Source: Laburnicola sp. R22_1 (lineage: Eukaryota; Ascomycota; Dothideomycetes; Pleosporales; Didymosphaeriaceae). From it: a DNA stretch of 64,000 bases. Position 1 is the first letter of the stretch; every line of letters starts with the position of its first letter. Under the pieces are notes generated by a model that saw only the letters and a program-made list of their open reading frames with translations, was not told the origin of the DNA and searched no databases. Both the position numbers and the translations under genes were made by a program. Positions 34,594-46,847 of this stretch are shown here, piece by piece. The stretch is from assembly GCA_014281115.1 (NCBI GenBank), contig JACONQ010000008.1, forward strand, positions 3,038,001 through 3,102,000, written 5' to 3'.

Positions 34594-36383
34594 AGCTAGC
34601 GTACAAGGATCCTGATCACCCGGTGTTTCTGATCACTCTACCAAAACGCGACACCTGCACAAAACGCGCGATATCTCAGCAACGCTGCTTATAATTGCCA
34701 TTGACTACACATAGATTCAAGCGCTGCAGCTGCTGTAGCTATAGCAGCTGTTTCTGAGGTGCTTGATATAGTAGATCTACGTGGTTGGACTGCTGAAGCC
34801 TCAGCTGCGCGCATAGCCTCCCTAATACTCTCTACCTCTGCAAAGCGTTGATTTGGGTCTACTCGAACGCGCTTACGCTGACACTGAGAGGTAGATATCT
34901 CTAGCTGCTGCTCAAGGCGTCTTTTCTCTGCTTCTAGGCCTGCAGCTCTAGTATTTGCAGCTGCTAGAGCCTTACCTGCTTTCTGTAGGAGCAGCCGGGT
35001 CGTACGACCTAGATTCTCAACGCTCTGGACGCTGCGCTGCGCTATATAGAGATCGTGAGGGCCCTGGGGAGTCGAGAGGAAGCTCTGGAGCTGCTGCTGA
35101 GGCTGCTGCTGACGTGTAGGCGTAGTAGGCCTCTGAGAGACCTGCGACGAGCTGAGCACGTGATTGATGTTGAATGGGCAGATACCAGATGCCTGCCAGC
35201 CAGCTCGAATCACACGCTCTGTGAAGCCTTCCTCCCTAGCTTGATGATAGCAGGTGATAAAGCGCTCCTTCTTAACAGGCGCAGCGTCGTCAAGTGATGC
35301 GAGCTCCTGGATCTAACGTCTGTAACTAGACTTGATTACAGAGAAAGGAGCAAGATCTAGAGGCTGTAGGACGTGTAAGGAGTGCGCAGGTAGGTATAAG
35401 AGCTCGATTCGATGCTGCTTGCAGAGCCAAAGGAAGTCTATATCAATATAGCTGCCGTGACCGTCGAGGATAAGAAGGCGGTACTAGCCATCACCTATAG
35501 CCGTCTCAGGTATGAATATACGCTGTAGCCACTCAACACCTATCGCTTTCAACGTCCATCCGTTCTCAGAGGTTGTATAGAGCCAGCTAGGCACGGATTT
35601 AGCTAGGAACCAGGTAGTCTGTAGGCTCTAGCCTTTAAAGATAACTGCGCAGCGTAGTTTCTACCCTGTCGCCGATACGCACTCAATTATAGAGACCCAC
35701 TCGCGATTCTCTAGAGACCAAATGTAAGCCTTCTTTTTCTGACTACTAGAGAGTACTCTAGTGTTAGTACATACTCCTAGAGCAACGCCAGTCTCATCCA
35801 TATTGTATGTATTCTCCGCCTGTATGTTAAGCCGCTGTCGAGTCTGCTCATAGCGCTCTAGGAACGCGCGCAACTGCTCTGGAGTCGCTGCATCAGCTCT
35901 CTAAGCCTCTAGCTTTCTGCTGACTACAGAGGCGATACGTGGCTGGCGCTTGATAAAGTGGTATAGCCAGTGCTTGCCAACAGGACGATCGTCGCCGTTC
36001 ATACGTAGGATTCGATTGGCCATTTCTCGCGCGCGAGCGTGTGAGGGAGGGCAGGCGCGCGCGTCTTCTTCAAGGATCCATTCTACTAGAAAGTCCTCCT
36101 GTCGAGGAGTTAATCGCTGCTGGTGCTGGTGACTGAGCGAGCTCGTTGTTACGCCACGGAGTCGCATCGATAGCGTAGACTGGGAGATGCCGTACGCCTT
36201 TGCAGCTGCACGCTGACTTGTATAAAGACCTGCAGCGAAATCGCGAATAGCGGATTGTATAGCATGCTCGCGGGCGTCCATATTGATGAGCGTTGTAGAG
36301 AGATATCGCGTGTTTTGTTCAGGTGTCGCGTTTTGATGGGGTGATCAGAAACACCGGGTGATCAGGATCCTTGTACGCTAGCT
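34594..36383 (-). mobile_element. Pogo/Tigger-like element G inside the P450
   Basis: 1790 bp with inverted termini AGCTAGCGTACAAGGATCCT and an extended TGATCACCCGGTGTTTCTGA block at each end; TA duplicated at 34592-34593 and 36384-36385. Much less mutated than the AT-rich elements, so probably younger. Removing it and one TA restores the P450 reading frame across the site. Confidence 0.92.
34689..36281 (-). pseudogene. Element G transposase, lightly RIP'd
   Basis: From ATG 36281, about 530 codons with a handful of in-frame stops (first at 35898-35900). Domains in order: psq-type helix-turn-helix (RAAAKAYGISQSTLSMRL), CENP-B-type DNA-binding domain (LTPRQEDFLVEWILEEDA; RPVGKHWLYHFIKRQP), DDE core with all three acidic landmarks still present (YNMDETG, LLILDGHGSY, VLQPLDLAPF), and a C-terminal Gln-rich then coiled-coil segment (AAGLEAEKRRLEQQLE). 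No zinc knuckle, unlike elements A, B and F. The retained catalytic Asp residues indicate a recently active element. Its stops, such as CAG-to-TAG, look RIP-derived. Confidence 0.88.
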
Positions 36384-36544
36384 TAGGCGAGACACACTTC
36401 CCCAAAGGGACGGTGTTGTCCATAAATCCGCAGTGAGTCTAGATCTCGACACCTGTCCACAAAAAGAACACTCACACAGGTCATAGGGTGATGCAAAAAT
36501 TGAGAGAATGCTGGGATCCCGATATTAATAAATTCGTTCCTAAT

Positions 36545-37370
36545 CAATTGTTGCAACTGACACAATTTTGTTAGTAGAAGGGGCAAAAAATTTTTTAGGT
36601 AATAAGTAACTTATAAGGAACTAAACTAAAGTTTAAATACTATAACTATACTTTTATTATATATAACTATTATACTTTACTAGTAAAGAGAGTTATAGTA
36701 ATATTAAAAGCTAGTATGCTAGTATATTTCTAATAGCTGCATTTACTTATTTATAACTACTACTTAAATAATAACTTATTTAATTTATTATAGTAAGTTT
36801 TTAGCTTTACTATACTTATTAATACTTATATATAATATAGATAGATTTAAAATTAATACTTTTTTATACTATTTAAACTATTTACTAGTAATACTTACTA
36901 ATAATAATTACTACTACACACGCATATAGCTATAGAAAGCTAAAAAAAAAAAAGAAAAAGAAAAAAAAGATAATAGAAAGATAGAGTATATAAAGGTTTT
37001 TAAAAAGATAGTAGTAAGGTATTATAACTTACCTAAAGACATACTTATTAAATTAATTGTATATACTTACTAATATATAGTATTAAAAACTAAAAAAATA
37101 CTATATTTATTAAAAGGAAGCTAAAAAGATTATAATCCCTTATTAAGTATATTAAAAATAGTAATAGTTTTTACTTAGAGTATATAAAGTATATTCTAGC
37201 ACTTTATAAGTATTATAGAAAAAAAGTAATAATTACTAGATTTAATTATTCTTTTATAGATTAATTATAAAAAGGGTATTTAGTGTTACTTTATCTAGTT
37301 TAAAATTAAACTATTTAGCTTAAAAAGTAAAATTAAACACATGTTAAGCACCTTATAATAATAAGACCTT
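36545..37370 (+). repeat. Left arm of a long inverted repeat
   Basis: Starts CAATTGTTGCAAC and pairs, inverted, with 47101-48108 over about 0.8 kb (for example AATTTTGTTAGTAGAAGGGG near the edge and TTATAATAATAAGAC at the inner end). This arm lacks the two short elements found in the right arm, so it preserves their empty target sites near 37105 and 37147. The P450 frame ends exactly at this edge. Confidence 0.85.
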
Positions 37371-37789
37371 GTTCCTAATTAGTGAATAGACGCTAAGATC
37401 GCTACAAGATACAAGCACATACTTATAGTAAGTAATTATAGATTCTTACAAACGCTTAAAATAGCTAATATAAAAACAGTATAGTATGGGATTTAATAGA
37501 TGCCCTAGTAAGCACTTAGCACAGCTTTAGATTTTAAAAATTACGGCAACAATTATACGCAACTATTTAATCCAATAAGTGAATCCTTAGTAGACGTAGA
37601 TAACTAAGATATTTTTAAACTATATTCCACATTTATAGCCCGTGTATATTAAAAAGATAGATAATAAGATTAATATGCGAGGAAAGAGCTGTGAACTAGT
37701 AAAGTATTAATAAATAGTATTTCTTTTATAGCTCGCGAGGGGAGTGAACATAGTATTTTATTTTATAATATCTAGTTTCTAATTTATAC
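37371..37789. other. RIP'd sequence of unknown origin
   Basis: AT-rich with scattered GC words; no ORF. It lies inside the inverted-repeat pair. Confidence 0.35.
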
Positions 37790-38145
37790 TTAACACCACT
37801 TCTCTCCTAGAGTTAATTTATAATATTACGTAATTCTAGGCTGGCTATTTAACTAACCACTATGTTATGTAATTAATAATTTCTTTAACAATATTTTTGC
37901 TGCAATAATAACAACAATAATTATAATAGCAACTAAATAGTAGACTATCTATTAACTGCTATTAACAATGCTGTTGTGCAGAACGCTAATAATAAAATTA
38001 TTATTATTTTATATATATTTTGTTACTACTACTATGTGCTAGGTACTAGGTTATAGTGCCTCCTATTTTACTCCTCTCTGTGTATAGTGCGGACTTAACC
38101 TTAGTTAGAATCTCCACACAACGAAGATCTTTAATACTTAACACC
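37790..38145 (-). repeat. Dispersed repeat family R2, most complete copy
   Basis: Continuous ~350-bp unit running (minus) from ATTAAAGATCTTCGTTGTGT to TAACTCTAGGAGAGAA. The phrase ACTTAACACCAC stands at both borders, which may be a target duplication. LTR-like length; possibly a solo LTR (inference). Related fragments occur at 20945, 22053, 23510 and 46848. Confidence 0.55.
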
Positions 38146-38400
38146 ACACTCATTTATACGAGTGATTTATTCTCCTTTGTTGCGACTCACTAGCCACTAA
38201 TAAAAAAGCGAAGTCCTTATCTTAGCCTCCGCGAGCAACCAATCCGTCGACCACTTGCAATAGAAGGGTTGATATCCTAATATATCTCCTAGCCATCTTC
38301 CAACAATAATACTAAGAATTAGCGACGCTCGCCTTCTAAACGGTACATACTATACGAGTGCCATATACAACCCTACAGCGTCGAACATCCAAGCTATTAG
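38146..38400. other. Short island, no gene recognised
   Basis: Normal composition returns. No ORF of note, and it may contain 3' sequence of the cupin gene transcribed leftward. Confidence 0.4.
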
Positions 38401-38873
38401 TCAGCTGTTTAAAATGTTCATACTAAACGTCTCCGCAGTCTTCTCCCTAGAAGCGTAGAAGAGCACGGTATTCAAATCCGTCAATGGCGGATCACCAGGC
38501 CCAGGAGGAGGCAGCGTATACAAGCGGTGAATCTTCCAGGGTTCAACCAGGAACTCGCTATCTTTAGGTCTTAGAACACGTTTAACGCCTTCAACTTCGA
38601 GCGCTAAAGCACCCTTGAGAACTTGAATGTACTCTTCTTAGTGTGGATGCACGTAAAATGGAGGTTTTCCCAATCGAAACTGGGCAAAGGAGGAATAGTC
38701 CAGTTCGAAAATCGCTTTAAAGGCGAAGTCTCGTTTAGGATATAGCTTCCAGCATATTTTCAGCGCGCCGTCAAATCTGAAACCCGATTTTAGCGCCTCC
38801 AGATGATGGAAGCATTGTTGGAAAAGAATTGAACGTACACTGTGACGGACTTGTCAACGTATGGAGATGCCAT
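38401..38873 (-). pseudogene. Cupin-domain protein remnant
   Basis: On the minus strand a small beta-barrel cupin is readable: SGFRFDGALKICWKLYPKRD, FRLGKPPFYVHPH, then TAA in place of a codon, EEYIQVLKGALALEVEGVKR, EFLVEPWKIHRLYTLPPPGP, ending NILNS-stop at 38401. The metal-ligand pattern G-x5-H-x-H ... E ... H is intact apart from the stop. The likely ATG (38873) is in a different frame from the cupin core, so there is also a frameshift or missed intron near 38800. Such small cupins occur as dioxygenase or isomerase-like accessories in fungal biosynthetic clusters (family knowledge); the substrate is unknown. It lies about 740 bp downstream of the UbiA gene on the same strand. Confidence 0.7.
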
Positions 38874-39609
38874 GTCTAGGGTTCTTCAGTGCTTGCTCAA
38901 CGTTTTCTCCCGCTACAGAAGGTACTATCTTCGAGAGTCAACCTGCATAGTCTCACACAAGTAGTAGCTAAAAATAATGTTTTTCCGCAATGGACAAGCT
39001 AGCGCTCAGTTCGTTCGACGTAGGGAATCAATACAGGGCATCTCCATCCTTGCCAGTGGGGCCACAAGGATTGCCCCTTCGGGTTGACCCGCATAACTGT
39101 GTCTCGGGTATGTAAAATCCGCTCTGTAACAACTACATAGAGCCGGGGCTGACAATCAGCAGGCCACCGTTTTAGTGCAGTTAGCCGTCTAGTTAAATTT
39201 GCATAACTATATCTTCGGTAGAATCCGCTTGGTAACAACTAGAGCCGGGGCTAACAATCAGCAGGCCGCCGTTTTAGTGTGCTTGGCCATCTGGTTAAAT
39301 TCGCATGGAGGACACACTACCAACTTTCTGCTGGGAAGGGGTATTGCCCACTTTCTTGCTTCCTCGCACCATGGGCACGTATTGAGATGCTGGGCTTTAT
39401 TGTGGTCGGTAGCTGGGCACATGCAACTAATGGGTCACAGAGGAGAAGTTAAGACTTTTTGACATCGTACATTATTGACAGTATGTGTGGCAATACCCGG
39501 CAGGACTCAGGTTCCGTAGCGGCGGCGATTAGGTATCTTGAAGTTCACCGCTCAGCCCAGACCTCACTCCGCCTTCGCCCTCTCTCCCACCTGCGGTAGC
39601 AGTATTCCA
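38874..39609. other. Intergenic region between cupin remnant and UbiA gene
   Basis: Non-coding as far as can be seen. Contains the tandem duplication at 39091-39302. The frames at 38999-39238 and 39199-39462 fall across that repeat and show no motif. Confidence 0.45.
39091..39302 (+). repeat. Two-unit ~105-bp tandem duplication
   Basis: Units 39091-39198 and 39199-39302 both run GCATAACT ... AACAACTA ... AGAGCCGGGGCTRACAATCA ... CCGTTTTAGTG ... GTTAAATT. They differ by small indels and substitutions. Confidence 0.8.
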
Positions 39610-40620
39610 CTAGTTGAATGAGTACTCGCTGAGTAGTCCGAGCGAGATCGACACCGCCGGGCCCCAAAAGCCGTATGCAAACCACCAAGAGCAGCTCTTG
39701 GGGGAGTCTAAATCGACCATGCGCATCATGAGGTTGAGCGAAGCAAAGGATCCCCCACACGTGATAACAAAGTATACCCAAGACATGCCCGCAATGTAGC
39801 CCGAAGTGAAAAGCAAGGCAACTACGGTGTTGCTCAGCAGCCACAGGATAAGCTTACCATAAGACCTCCCAAAGAGCACAGCCGTACTCCCAACGCCCAG
39901 TTTGATATCCATCTCGTAGTCTTGGAAGCCATAAACTGTGTCGTATATGACCGTCCAGAGAAGCGAAGCGAAGAATAGACACATGACGGATGGATCGGTC
40001 CAAGCGCTGCCAGTCCCCATGGCTGTGTGGCCGAGCACAACAGCCCACTGAAGCGCCACCCCGAGGACTACCTGGGGAATATTTGTGTGCCTCTTCGAGT
40101 AAGGGTAGTAGTAATTCGCTACGATGGCAGGGATCGAGCACCAAGTCGACTCCAATGGTAAGAGGAACAAGAAACACAGCGCCAGCACAGCTTGAGAAGC
40201 CGTAAAGATAAAAGCACCTCGTGGCGTGATCGCCCCTCTTGGGATAGGCCGGTTTTGCGTCCTTGGTATTTGGGCATCAATAGGAGCATCGACAAGATCG
40301 TTCCAGCCGTGAATCGCGTTTGAGAAGAAAAAACTACCACCAAAGAGTATGGCTGCTACGCGGAGGATGTCTGGGAGAGGAAGGCTTTTAACGACTGCTG
40401 CGTGGGCTACGCCAAAGAGGTGGGGGAAGTAGATGAGCAGGAGTGGAACCGGAGGGCTCAGACGCGCGATTTGAATATATGGCTTCCATGAAGCTGGGAA
40501 TAGATCGACCCATGCGCCCATGGTGACGCCATCGAATCTTCTGGGAGGAGATGCACATCGTTTCGGTTGGGAGTGGCCGTTCGTGAAGGGCCTGCCGTTT
40601 TGCTTGCGGTTCATGGTCAC
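39610..40620 (-). CDS. UbiA-family prenyltransferase
   Basis: A single uninterrupted 336-residue frame. UbiA enzymes are polytopic membrane proteins that move a prenyl chain from a polyprenyl diphosphate onto an aromatic or other acceptor. Both Asp-rich Mg-diphosphate motifs are present: NDLVDAPID at residues 107-115 and YDTVYGFQDYEMD at 226-238. About seven to nine hydrophobic helices follow a polar ~45-residue N-terminus. Starts at residue 3 or 34 are also possible; no signal decides. Length fits the ubiquinone-type (COQ2) and meroterpenoid-cluster UbiA groups. Neighbourhood with P450, cupin and O-methyltransferase genes, and the short N-terminus, favour specialised metabolism (inference). 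It is intact although RIP'd repeats surround it, suggesting selection or a recent date. Confidence 0.9.
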   Translation of the reverse strand: MTMNRKQNGRPFTNGHSQPKRCASPPRRFDGVTMGAWVDLFPASWKPYIQIARLSPPVPLLLIYFPHLFGVAHAAVVKSLPLPDILRVAAILFGGSFFFSNAIHGWNDLVDAPIDAQIPRTQNRPIPRGAITPRGAFIFTASQAVLALCFLFLLPLESTWCSIPAIVANYYYPYSKRHTNIPQVVLGVALQWAVVLGHTAMGTGSAWTDPSVMCLFFASLLWTVIYDTVYGFQDYEMDIKLGVGSTAVLFGRSYGKLILWLLSNTVVALLFTSGYIAGMSWVYFVITCGGSFASLNLMMRMVDLDSPKSCSWWFAYGFWGPAVSISLGLLSEYSFN

Positions 40621-41019
40621 GATTGGAACAATGAAGACCCAGATGTGAGATCAAGTAACAAAGGTTGAGACGTTGAGAAGTGGATTTTAAAAAAGGAATA
40701 AACCCGTTGACACCGTAGTACAAGAATTATTCACTCGAACAATATATATGTGATCTCCATCCAGTGTTTCGCCTTACTTGAGCATCTCAGCCGCACATGC
40801 ATATGCACCTAATTATGTCTGCCTGTAAGAAAGCGGCGAAGATCGCTACCTATGGTATAGACTGCTATAAAATTTTTAGTTCTGGCAGCCTGCCGCGCGC
40901 GCATAACCGCAAGGAATAACATCTAGATTCTCCACTACAGACGTATAGGGAAGGTCTCGGCCCGTGCATATCCATAGCGTCCACCAATCCATCATCAGGA
41001 AAATTTTTATGCGCGCATA
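40621..41019. other. Upstream region of the UbiA gene
   Basis: Presumed promoter side of the minus-strand gene. No other gene: the frame at 40865-41080 (minus) has no motif and overlaps repeat R4. Normal composition ends at about 41080. Confidence 0.4.
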
Positions 41020-41960
41020 AGCACCTAGGGCACCTAGGCAGCTCTAAGCACGTCTGCGCACGCCTACATACTAAATACACTCCAAGTGTACTAGTAATAT
41101 TACTTTTTTTTTAGTATAAATATATATATATATATAGCGTTAATTAAATCTACCTAGATGTAAGATAATAAAGGCTTTTATCATAAATAATATAATAAAA
41201 AAGTAGAGCTTTCTACTTAGTAATTAAAAAAAAATATAAAAAAGGTCTTTTTTTTGTAATCACCTTTTTCACGCTCTTTTTAATTACTAAGCAGGGGGCT
41301 CTGCTTTTTTTGTCATGTTATTTAAGATGAAAGCCTTTGTCGTGCTACCCCTAGGTAGTTAATTTAATGCTACATACTTATATTACTAGTATATTTAAGG
41401 TATTAAAGTATTTAAAGCACCTATACTACTTATATAATACTAATAAATTAGTAAATAAAGCTTTATAATTAGCTAGAATTTAAAAAAAGCTTAGTAAGCT
41501 ACTTAGTAAGCTTTAAAAATATTTTTAAAGTATAAAGTTAAGACTTAGTTATAAGTCTCTTACTATATAGTAATTACTATTTTATATAATAGTATTAGTC
41601 CAACCTATCTCTAAGCTACTTTACCTTTTTTAATGCATTTTTAGTATAACTATAGCTTTTCTTTATAGTATTATACTCTATACTAAAAGATTTATAATAT
41701 TTTTATTTTTAATATAATAGTATTAATTGCTAGTATATTATATAGAACTTTTACCTAACTCTAAATTCTAAGTTTTATAGATTTAAAAATATAAAAAAAT
41801 AATAGTTTTATAATTTTTAAAAAGTATTAGATTAGATAAAAATTAGTAGCTTAGTAAAGAATATTATTTTAAATAATATAAACTTTAATAACTTTTTAAC
41901 TACTATAGTTATATTAATAAAGTTTAAAAATTTAAATAGTATATTATTAGTAGTATACTT
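41020..41960 (+). repeat. Dispersed repeat family R4, copy 2, with two short-element insertions
   Basis: Same order as 30280-30990, but interrupted by a forward short element (about 41133-41255) and a well-preserved reverse one (41268-41372, containing ACTAAGCAGGGGGCTCTGCT). An R5-like fragment sits at 41590-41720. Confidence 0.6.
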
Positions 41961-43570
41961 GTGAGTTAATTAAATTTAATATAATAGGCTTTAGACTAAA
42001 AGGTTAGAGTTGCCTAAGTAAACTTATAAATTTAATAGAGTTGAAAGGTAACTTTAGCTATAAACTTATATATACTTCTAGCTTAGTAGGAATATAAACC
42101 TAGAACTCTAAGGTAGTAGGCTAAGTAACTATAGAAGGGCGCTTAGCCTCTTATATACTTAGTAATTAAAAAAAGTATAAAAAAGGTAATATAACTATAA
42201 AAAAATCGCGTTTAAACTGCTAAGCAAGCTTAGTAGTCTTTGTATAAGACTTCCATAAGCAAATCTTTTATAAAGTATTATATTTCTTTTAATATGGTTT
42301 TTAGTTTTTTTATGTAGTTTTTATTTTTTTAAAATAATATTTTATATAAAAGTCTTATCTTTTCTAAACTTCTAAGTATAGTCTTAACTAAGATCTATAG
42401 GTCCTTTATAGTTAAATTATATAATTAAAGGAAAATTATTGAATTTTATAATTAACTTAGTAACGCCTTCTTTCCTATAGCTATTACACTAGCTATTAGA
42501 TATTAGCTAGCTATTATACGTCCCTATTCTTATACTTCTCTATATTCTTAAAAAACTTATTATTATTTATAGTAGTAAGTAGCCTAGTTAACTTCTTTAT
42601 CTATTATCTAGCGTAGTTTTTATTTGCCTATATCTATCCTTACTTTACTTTTATACTAGTTAATAATAATTATAAAAGTAATAAGTATAAAAGTAATATA
42701 CTAAAGTATTATATAATATAGCTTATAAGTAAAAGTAACTTTAATAGTTATTTATAGTCTTTCTTTTTTACATTTTTAGGCCTAGCTTTTACACTATATT
42801 TCTAACTTTATTTATTCTTTTAGTAAGTAGTGTATTAATAGTTTTAATATTAATAATCTTTATAGTATCTGTTAAGTTAAATCTAGCCTAAAAGCATAGT
42901 TGTAATATAGTAGTATTATTTAGTTACTTAGTTACTTAGTTATTATAAAGTAAATAGTAGGATTAAAGCTTTCTTTTATATAGAAAGAAGTATTAGATAA
43001 TAGTTAATAGTAGTAAAGAGTCTTTTTCTTAACTATAGTTTATACTAATATAACTAAATTACTATTATAAGTAGCTAAGATTATAGGGTGCTAGATAAAT
43101 AAGCGCTTATAAACTATTTACTTTTATATATATTTATCTCTTTGCTTCAAACTATAGTATAGCGATGTGGCCTTATTATATTTTGCATATGGATGTTGTT
43201 TTACTTAGAGTGTGCGCGCTAAGCGCGCTTAGCTCGCTTATAATACGCTAACCCCTTTTATTAATACCTTAAAACGCTTTTCTGTATATATAATAGTAGG
43301 AGAAATAACTACTATTATTATAATATTTTATTAGAAACCTCTTAGTCGCAAAAAAAAACTATATATATTTATATAGTATCTATCTTATAGAGCTAGTACA
43401 CTAAAAAAGTTATAGTTAGATTTTCTTTTACTATAGTATAACTGCGGGATATAGTTTTGTTTAAAAAAATTCTAAGTAGTCTTTTTATATAAACTTTATA
43501 TATAAAAGCTACGCTTACTAAAACTACTAAGCTTACTTAGTAGTTTAAATATACTTTTTTATAATTACCT
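41961..43570. other. AT-rich debris
   Basis: No ORF. A GC-richer patch at 43180-43270 (GTGCGCGCTAAGCGCGCTTA) contains a strong palindrome. A partial repeat resembling the R1 edge (CTAAGCAAGCTTAGTAGTCT) occurs near 42220. No element ends found. Confidence 0.35.
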
Positions 43571-43571
43571 T

Positions 43572-44240
43572 TTTTATATCTTTTTAATTACTAAGTAGAA
43601 GTTTTTGCTTTTTTATTATACTATTTAAGATAAAAGCCTTTTTGATTTTACCTTTAGGTAAATTTAATTAATACTATATAAAATAATATTATAATTATCT
43701 TTTACACTCTTTTTAATTACGAAGTAAAGGGCTCTACTTTGTTTACTATTTTATTTAAAATAAAAGACTTTATTATGCTATTTATAAGTAAACTAAATTA
43801 ATACTATATAGTTAAATAGTAACTTTAAAGGTACTATATTATAGTTTAATTACTTCATAGTTATTATATTTTACTAAATAAAAGACTCTATTATTTTTAT
43901 TATATTATTTAAAATATTCGCTTACTAAATACCTTGTTTAACTTTTTTAGTTTAAGATTAAATAAATTAAGATAGAAAATAATTATATACCTTGTATAGC
44001 ATCTAATTCTAATTAAAGACTAATCTTAAATACCTTAATAATATAATAATAGTTTTAAACTTAGTTATATTCTATACTCTATATACTTCTAGTCTTAATA
44101 TAAGGTTTACTTACACTATATATGTGTTATTAAATTATCTACCTAAAGATAGAATAATAAAGGCTTTTATTTTAAATAATATAATAAAAAAAAAGAGCCC
44201 TCTACTTAGTAATTAGAAAGAGCGTAAAAAGGTAAATTAC
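43572..44240. mobile_element. Three short-element copies
   Basis: Reverse copies at about 43572-43678 and 43702-43812, forward copy at 44124-44240 (GTGTTATTAAATTATCTACC ... TTAGTAATTAGAAAGAGCGT). The intervening sequence resembles the R1 edge (43915-44060). Confidence 0.65.
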
Positions 44241-45599
44241 AAATTACTATATATAGTATCTAGATTATTTATTAACATATTAACCTATATTATTTATAAT
44301 AATTAGAATAATAGAAAAAATTGCTTATAGTATAGCTGCGCCTAAGTTTTATCCCCTAAAGTTCTAAGTAGCCTCTTTATAAAAATTTAATTATAAAAGC
44401 TGCACTAAAACTACTAAGCTTACTATGTAAAAGGAACTTTGTATACTGTTAGTATATAGTATAACACTATTCTAAAAAGCTATAGAAGTGCTAGAAAAAT
44501 ACTTTAAAATAAGATTAAGTAGTAGAATAAGTTTAGTAGCTATTTAGAGACTATTTATATCTATAAATTTGCCTTTTATAATAGAGTTAATTATAAGCTA
44601 TACTATAGTCTATAAATATTAAAATTAATAATAATATTATACTATAATAGTTATCTATAGTACTAAAGTTAAAAATAGTGTACTATATAATTACCTATAT
44701 AGTATAAATTTAGTAACTAAATTAAGTAATTATCTATTTAGTATATAATATATTTAATTATTTTATAAGACCTTAAGGTTATAATTTATAATAGCCTTTC
44801 TTAAATCTAACTAAATTTTTTTATTTGTTTTTATTAGGCTATTCTTACTAAAAGAAATATTCTCTAGCTATAGTAATTATATATTATATACGCTTAGTTA
44901 TTAATTATATAATATTAGTTTAGTGCACTATACTTATATATATAGTAGTAACTACTTTATACTTATATACTATAAATATATATAAAGCATTACCTTACTT
45001 ACTAAGTAGTAACACTTATTTCTACTATAGCCTCTTATAAGTCTGCACTATAGGTTTAAGTACCTAGCAATGCTTACTTATTATATTCTTTACTTCCTCC
45101 TCTCTCTACTATATTAGAATCGCTCTAGAAGTTAACGCGTCTCGCCTTTGCATCCTAGTAATAATAATAATTATTAAAGAATCTAACTATAAACTTTCTA
45201 TAGAGTAGGCAGTTATATACCTATATATTTATAATAAGAATAATAAGTAGAATACTAATAATACTAATAATAAAAGTATCATCTAAACACTAATAATAAA
45301 TATTTATAGAATAGGTATTATAAAGATTAAATACTTATTATTATAATTCTTATAAACTATATAATAGTATAGTATAAATTATATAGCAAATAAATTACTA
45401 TAGCTAGTTTATTTTATTATAGTGTTTAGTAATACTTAAGTACTCTAGAAATTATAGATTTTAACTTATAGTTTTATCTCTACTAGTTTAGCTACTTAGT
45501 ACTTAGCTATACTAGTAATTATTATTACTAAAACGCTTTTAAAAAATAAAAAGTTAAATATAATGTAAAATATCTAAAGTTTTACTAAAATAAAGAATT
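44241..45599. other. AT-rich debris including an inverted R5 fragment
   Basis: 44430-44770 resembles inverted R5. A slightly GC-richer stretch at 45000-45180 has no ORF. Confidence 0.35.
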
Positions 45600-46245
45600 A
45601 TATAATAAATAGTTATTAGAGGCATAGAGTATATATAGGTACCCGCTAATACTATAGAATTCTTATAAAAAATAAGTAGAATAAAGTTAACACTAAAAAA
45701 GTATACTAAAAGTTTATAAGTTAATAGATTATTAGTAGAAAATAGTAAGGTACTATTTAGTATTAGAAATAGAGAGCGTGTGTATAATTTATTTTATTTT
45801 ATATTAGTAATAGTAAAGTATATATATAATAAGTTATCTATTATCTAGTAATATAGTAAAATAGTAAGTAGATAAGTAAATTAAAAGTGTTATTATTATA
45901 AGTTATTATTTTAAAAGCTAGGGAAAGAAATATTAGTAAAATTTTAATATACTCTAGTCCTAGGGCATAGCGCTTATATATAATATTATATTATATTGTC
46001 GCTAATAATACAATGAAAAAAAGTAGTAATTAAACATAGTAGGGCTACTTAAAAACTAATAAGTAGAGATAGTTTATACTCCTATCTAGAAGGAACTAAG
46101 CTTACTTAGTAGTTTAAATATTCTTTTCTTTATAATTACTTTTTACGCTCTTTTTAATTACTAGGTAAAGGGCTCTACTTTTTTATTATATTATTTAACA
46201 TAAAAGCCTTTATTATTCTACTCCTAAGTAGTTAATTAATAATAT
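45600..46245 (+). repeat. R3 copy followed by a short element
   Basis: R3 at 45600-46090 in the same orientation as 31330-31765 but more mutated; short element (reverse) at about 46145-46245. Confidence 0.55.
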
Positions 46246-46465
46246 ATAGTATTTACAATAAAAGCCTTTATTTTTCTACTTTTAAATAGATTTATTTAAT
46301 ATATTATAACTATTATATAATTAGCCCTTTATAATTATTATATTATATGTTAGGTCTTTACTATAGCTAAATTCTAATTATAACTTTTTATAGTATATTT
46401 TAGCTATTAGATTTTAATTACACTTCCAATTAAGAATTAAAATTTATAAATGATTAGATTAATGA

Positions 46466-46750
<285 letters not shown>

Positions 46751-46847
46751 AATTATATAATTATATATTAATAATTATATATTTAATTTAATACTAGTTT
46801 AATCTACTTTTTATCTATATAATAAAAGTATATATAATTATCTTTAT

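Larger units (their letters stand above)
33342..36560 (+). pseudogene. Cytochrome P450 remnant (pisatin-demethylase-like class), split by element G
   Basis: An N-terminal hydrophobic segment (LYLLILFLIGLAI) is followed by P450-like text: EEHEKHGHLVRLAPGEVSVS, then in-frame TAG/TAA, then the 107-codon stretch at 33745 (RRSKLFLLGFTLSHLLKSEE; DKFFSYTAFDNMGEAVFSR). Later parts are VMTWLGILPLGHVF and, past a likely intron (acceptor at about 34362), RVISYQDAQDLPFVQ with L-SPSPFGLARVAP near 34540-34580. Element G interrupts at 34592/34593. After it, GETHFPKGTVLSINP continues the same frame. The gene stops at 36545 where the inverted-repeat arm begins; the Cys haem-ligand motif (FGxGxxxCxG) is missing. 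Non-functional. In fungi such P450s oxidise specialised metabolites (family knowledge). Confidence 0.8.
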
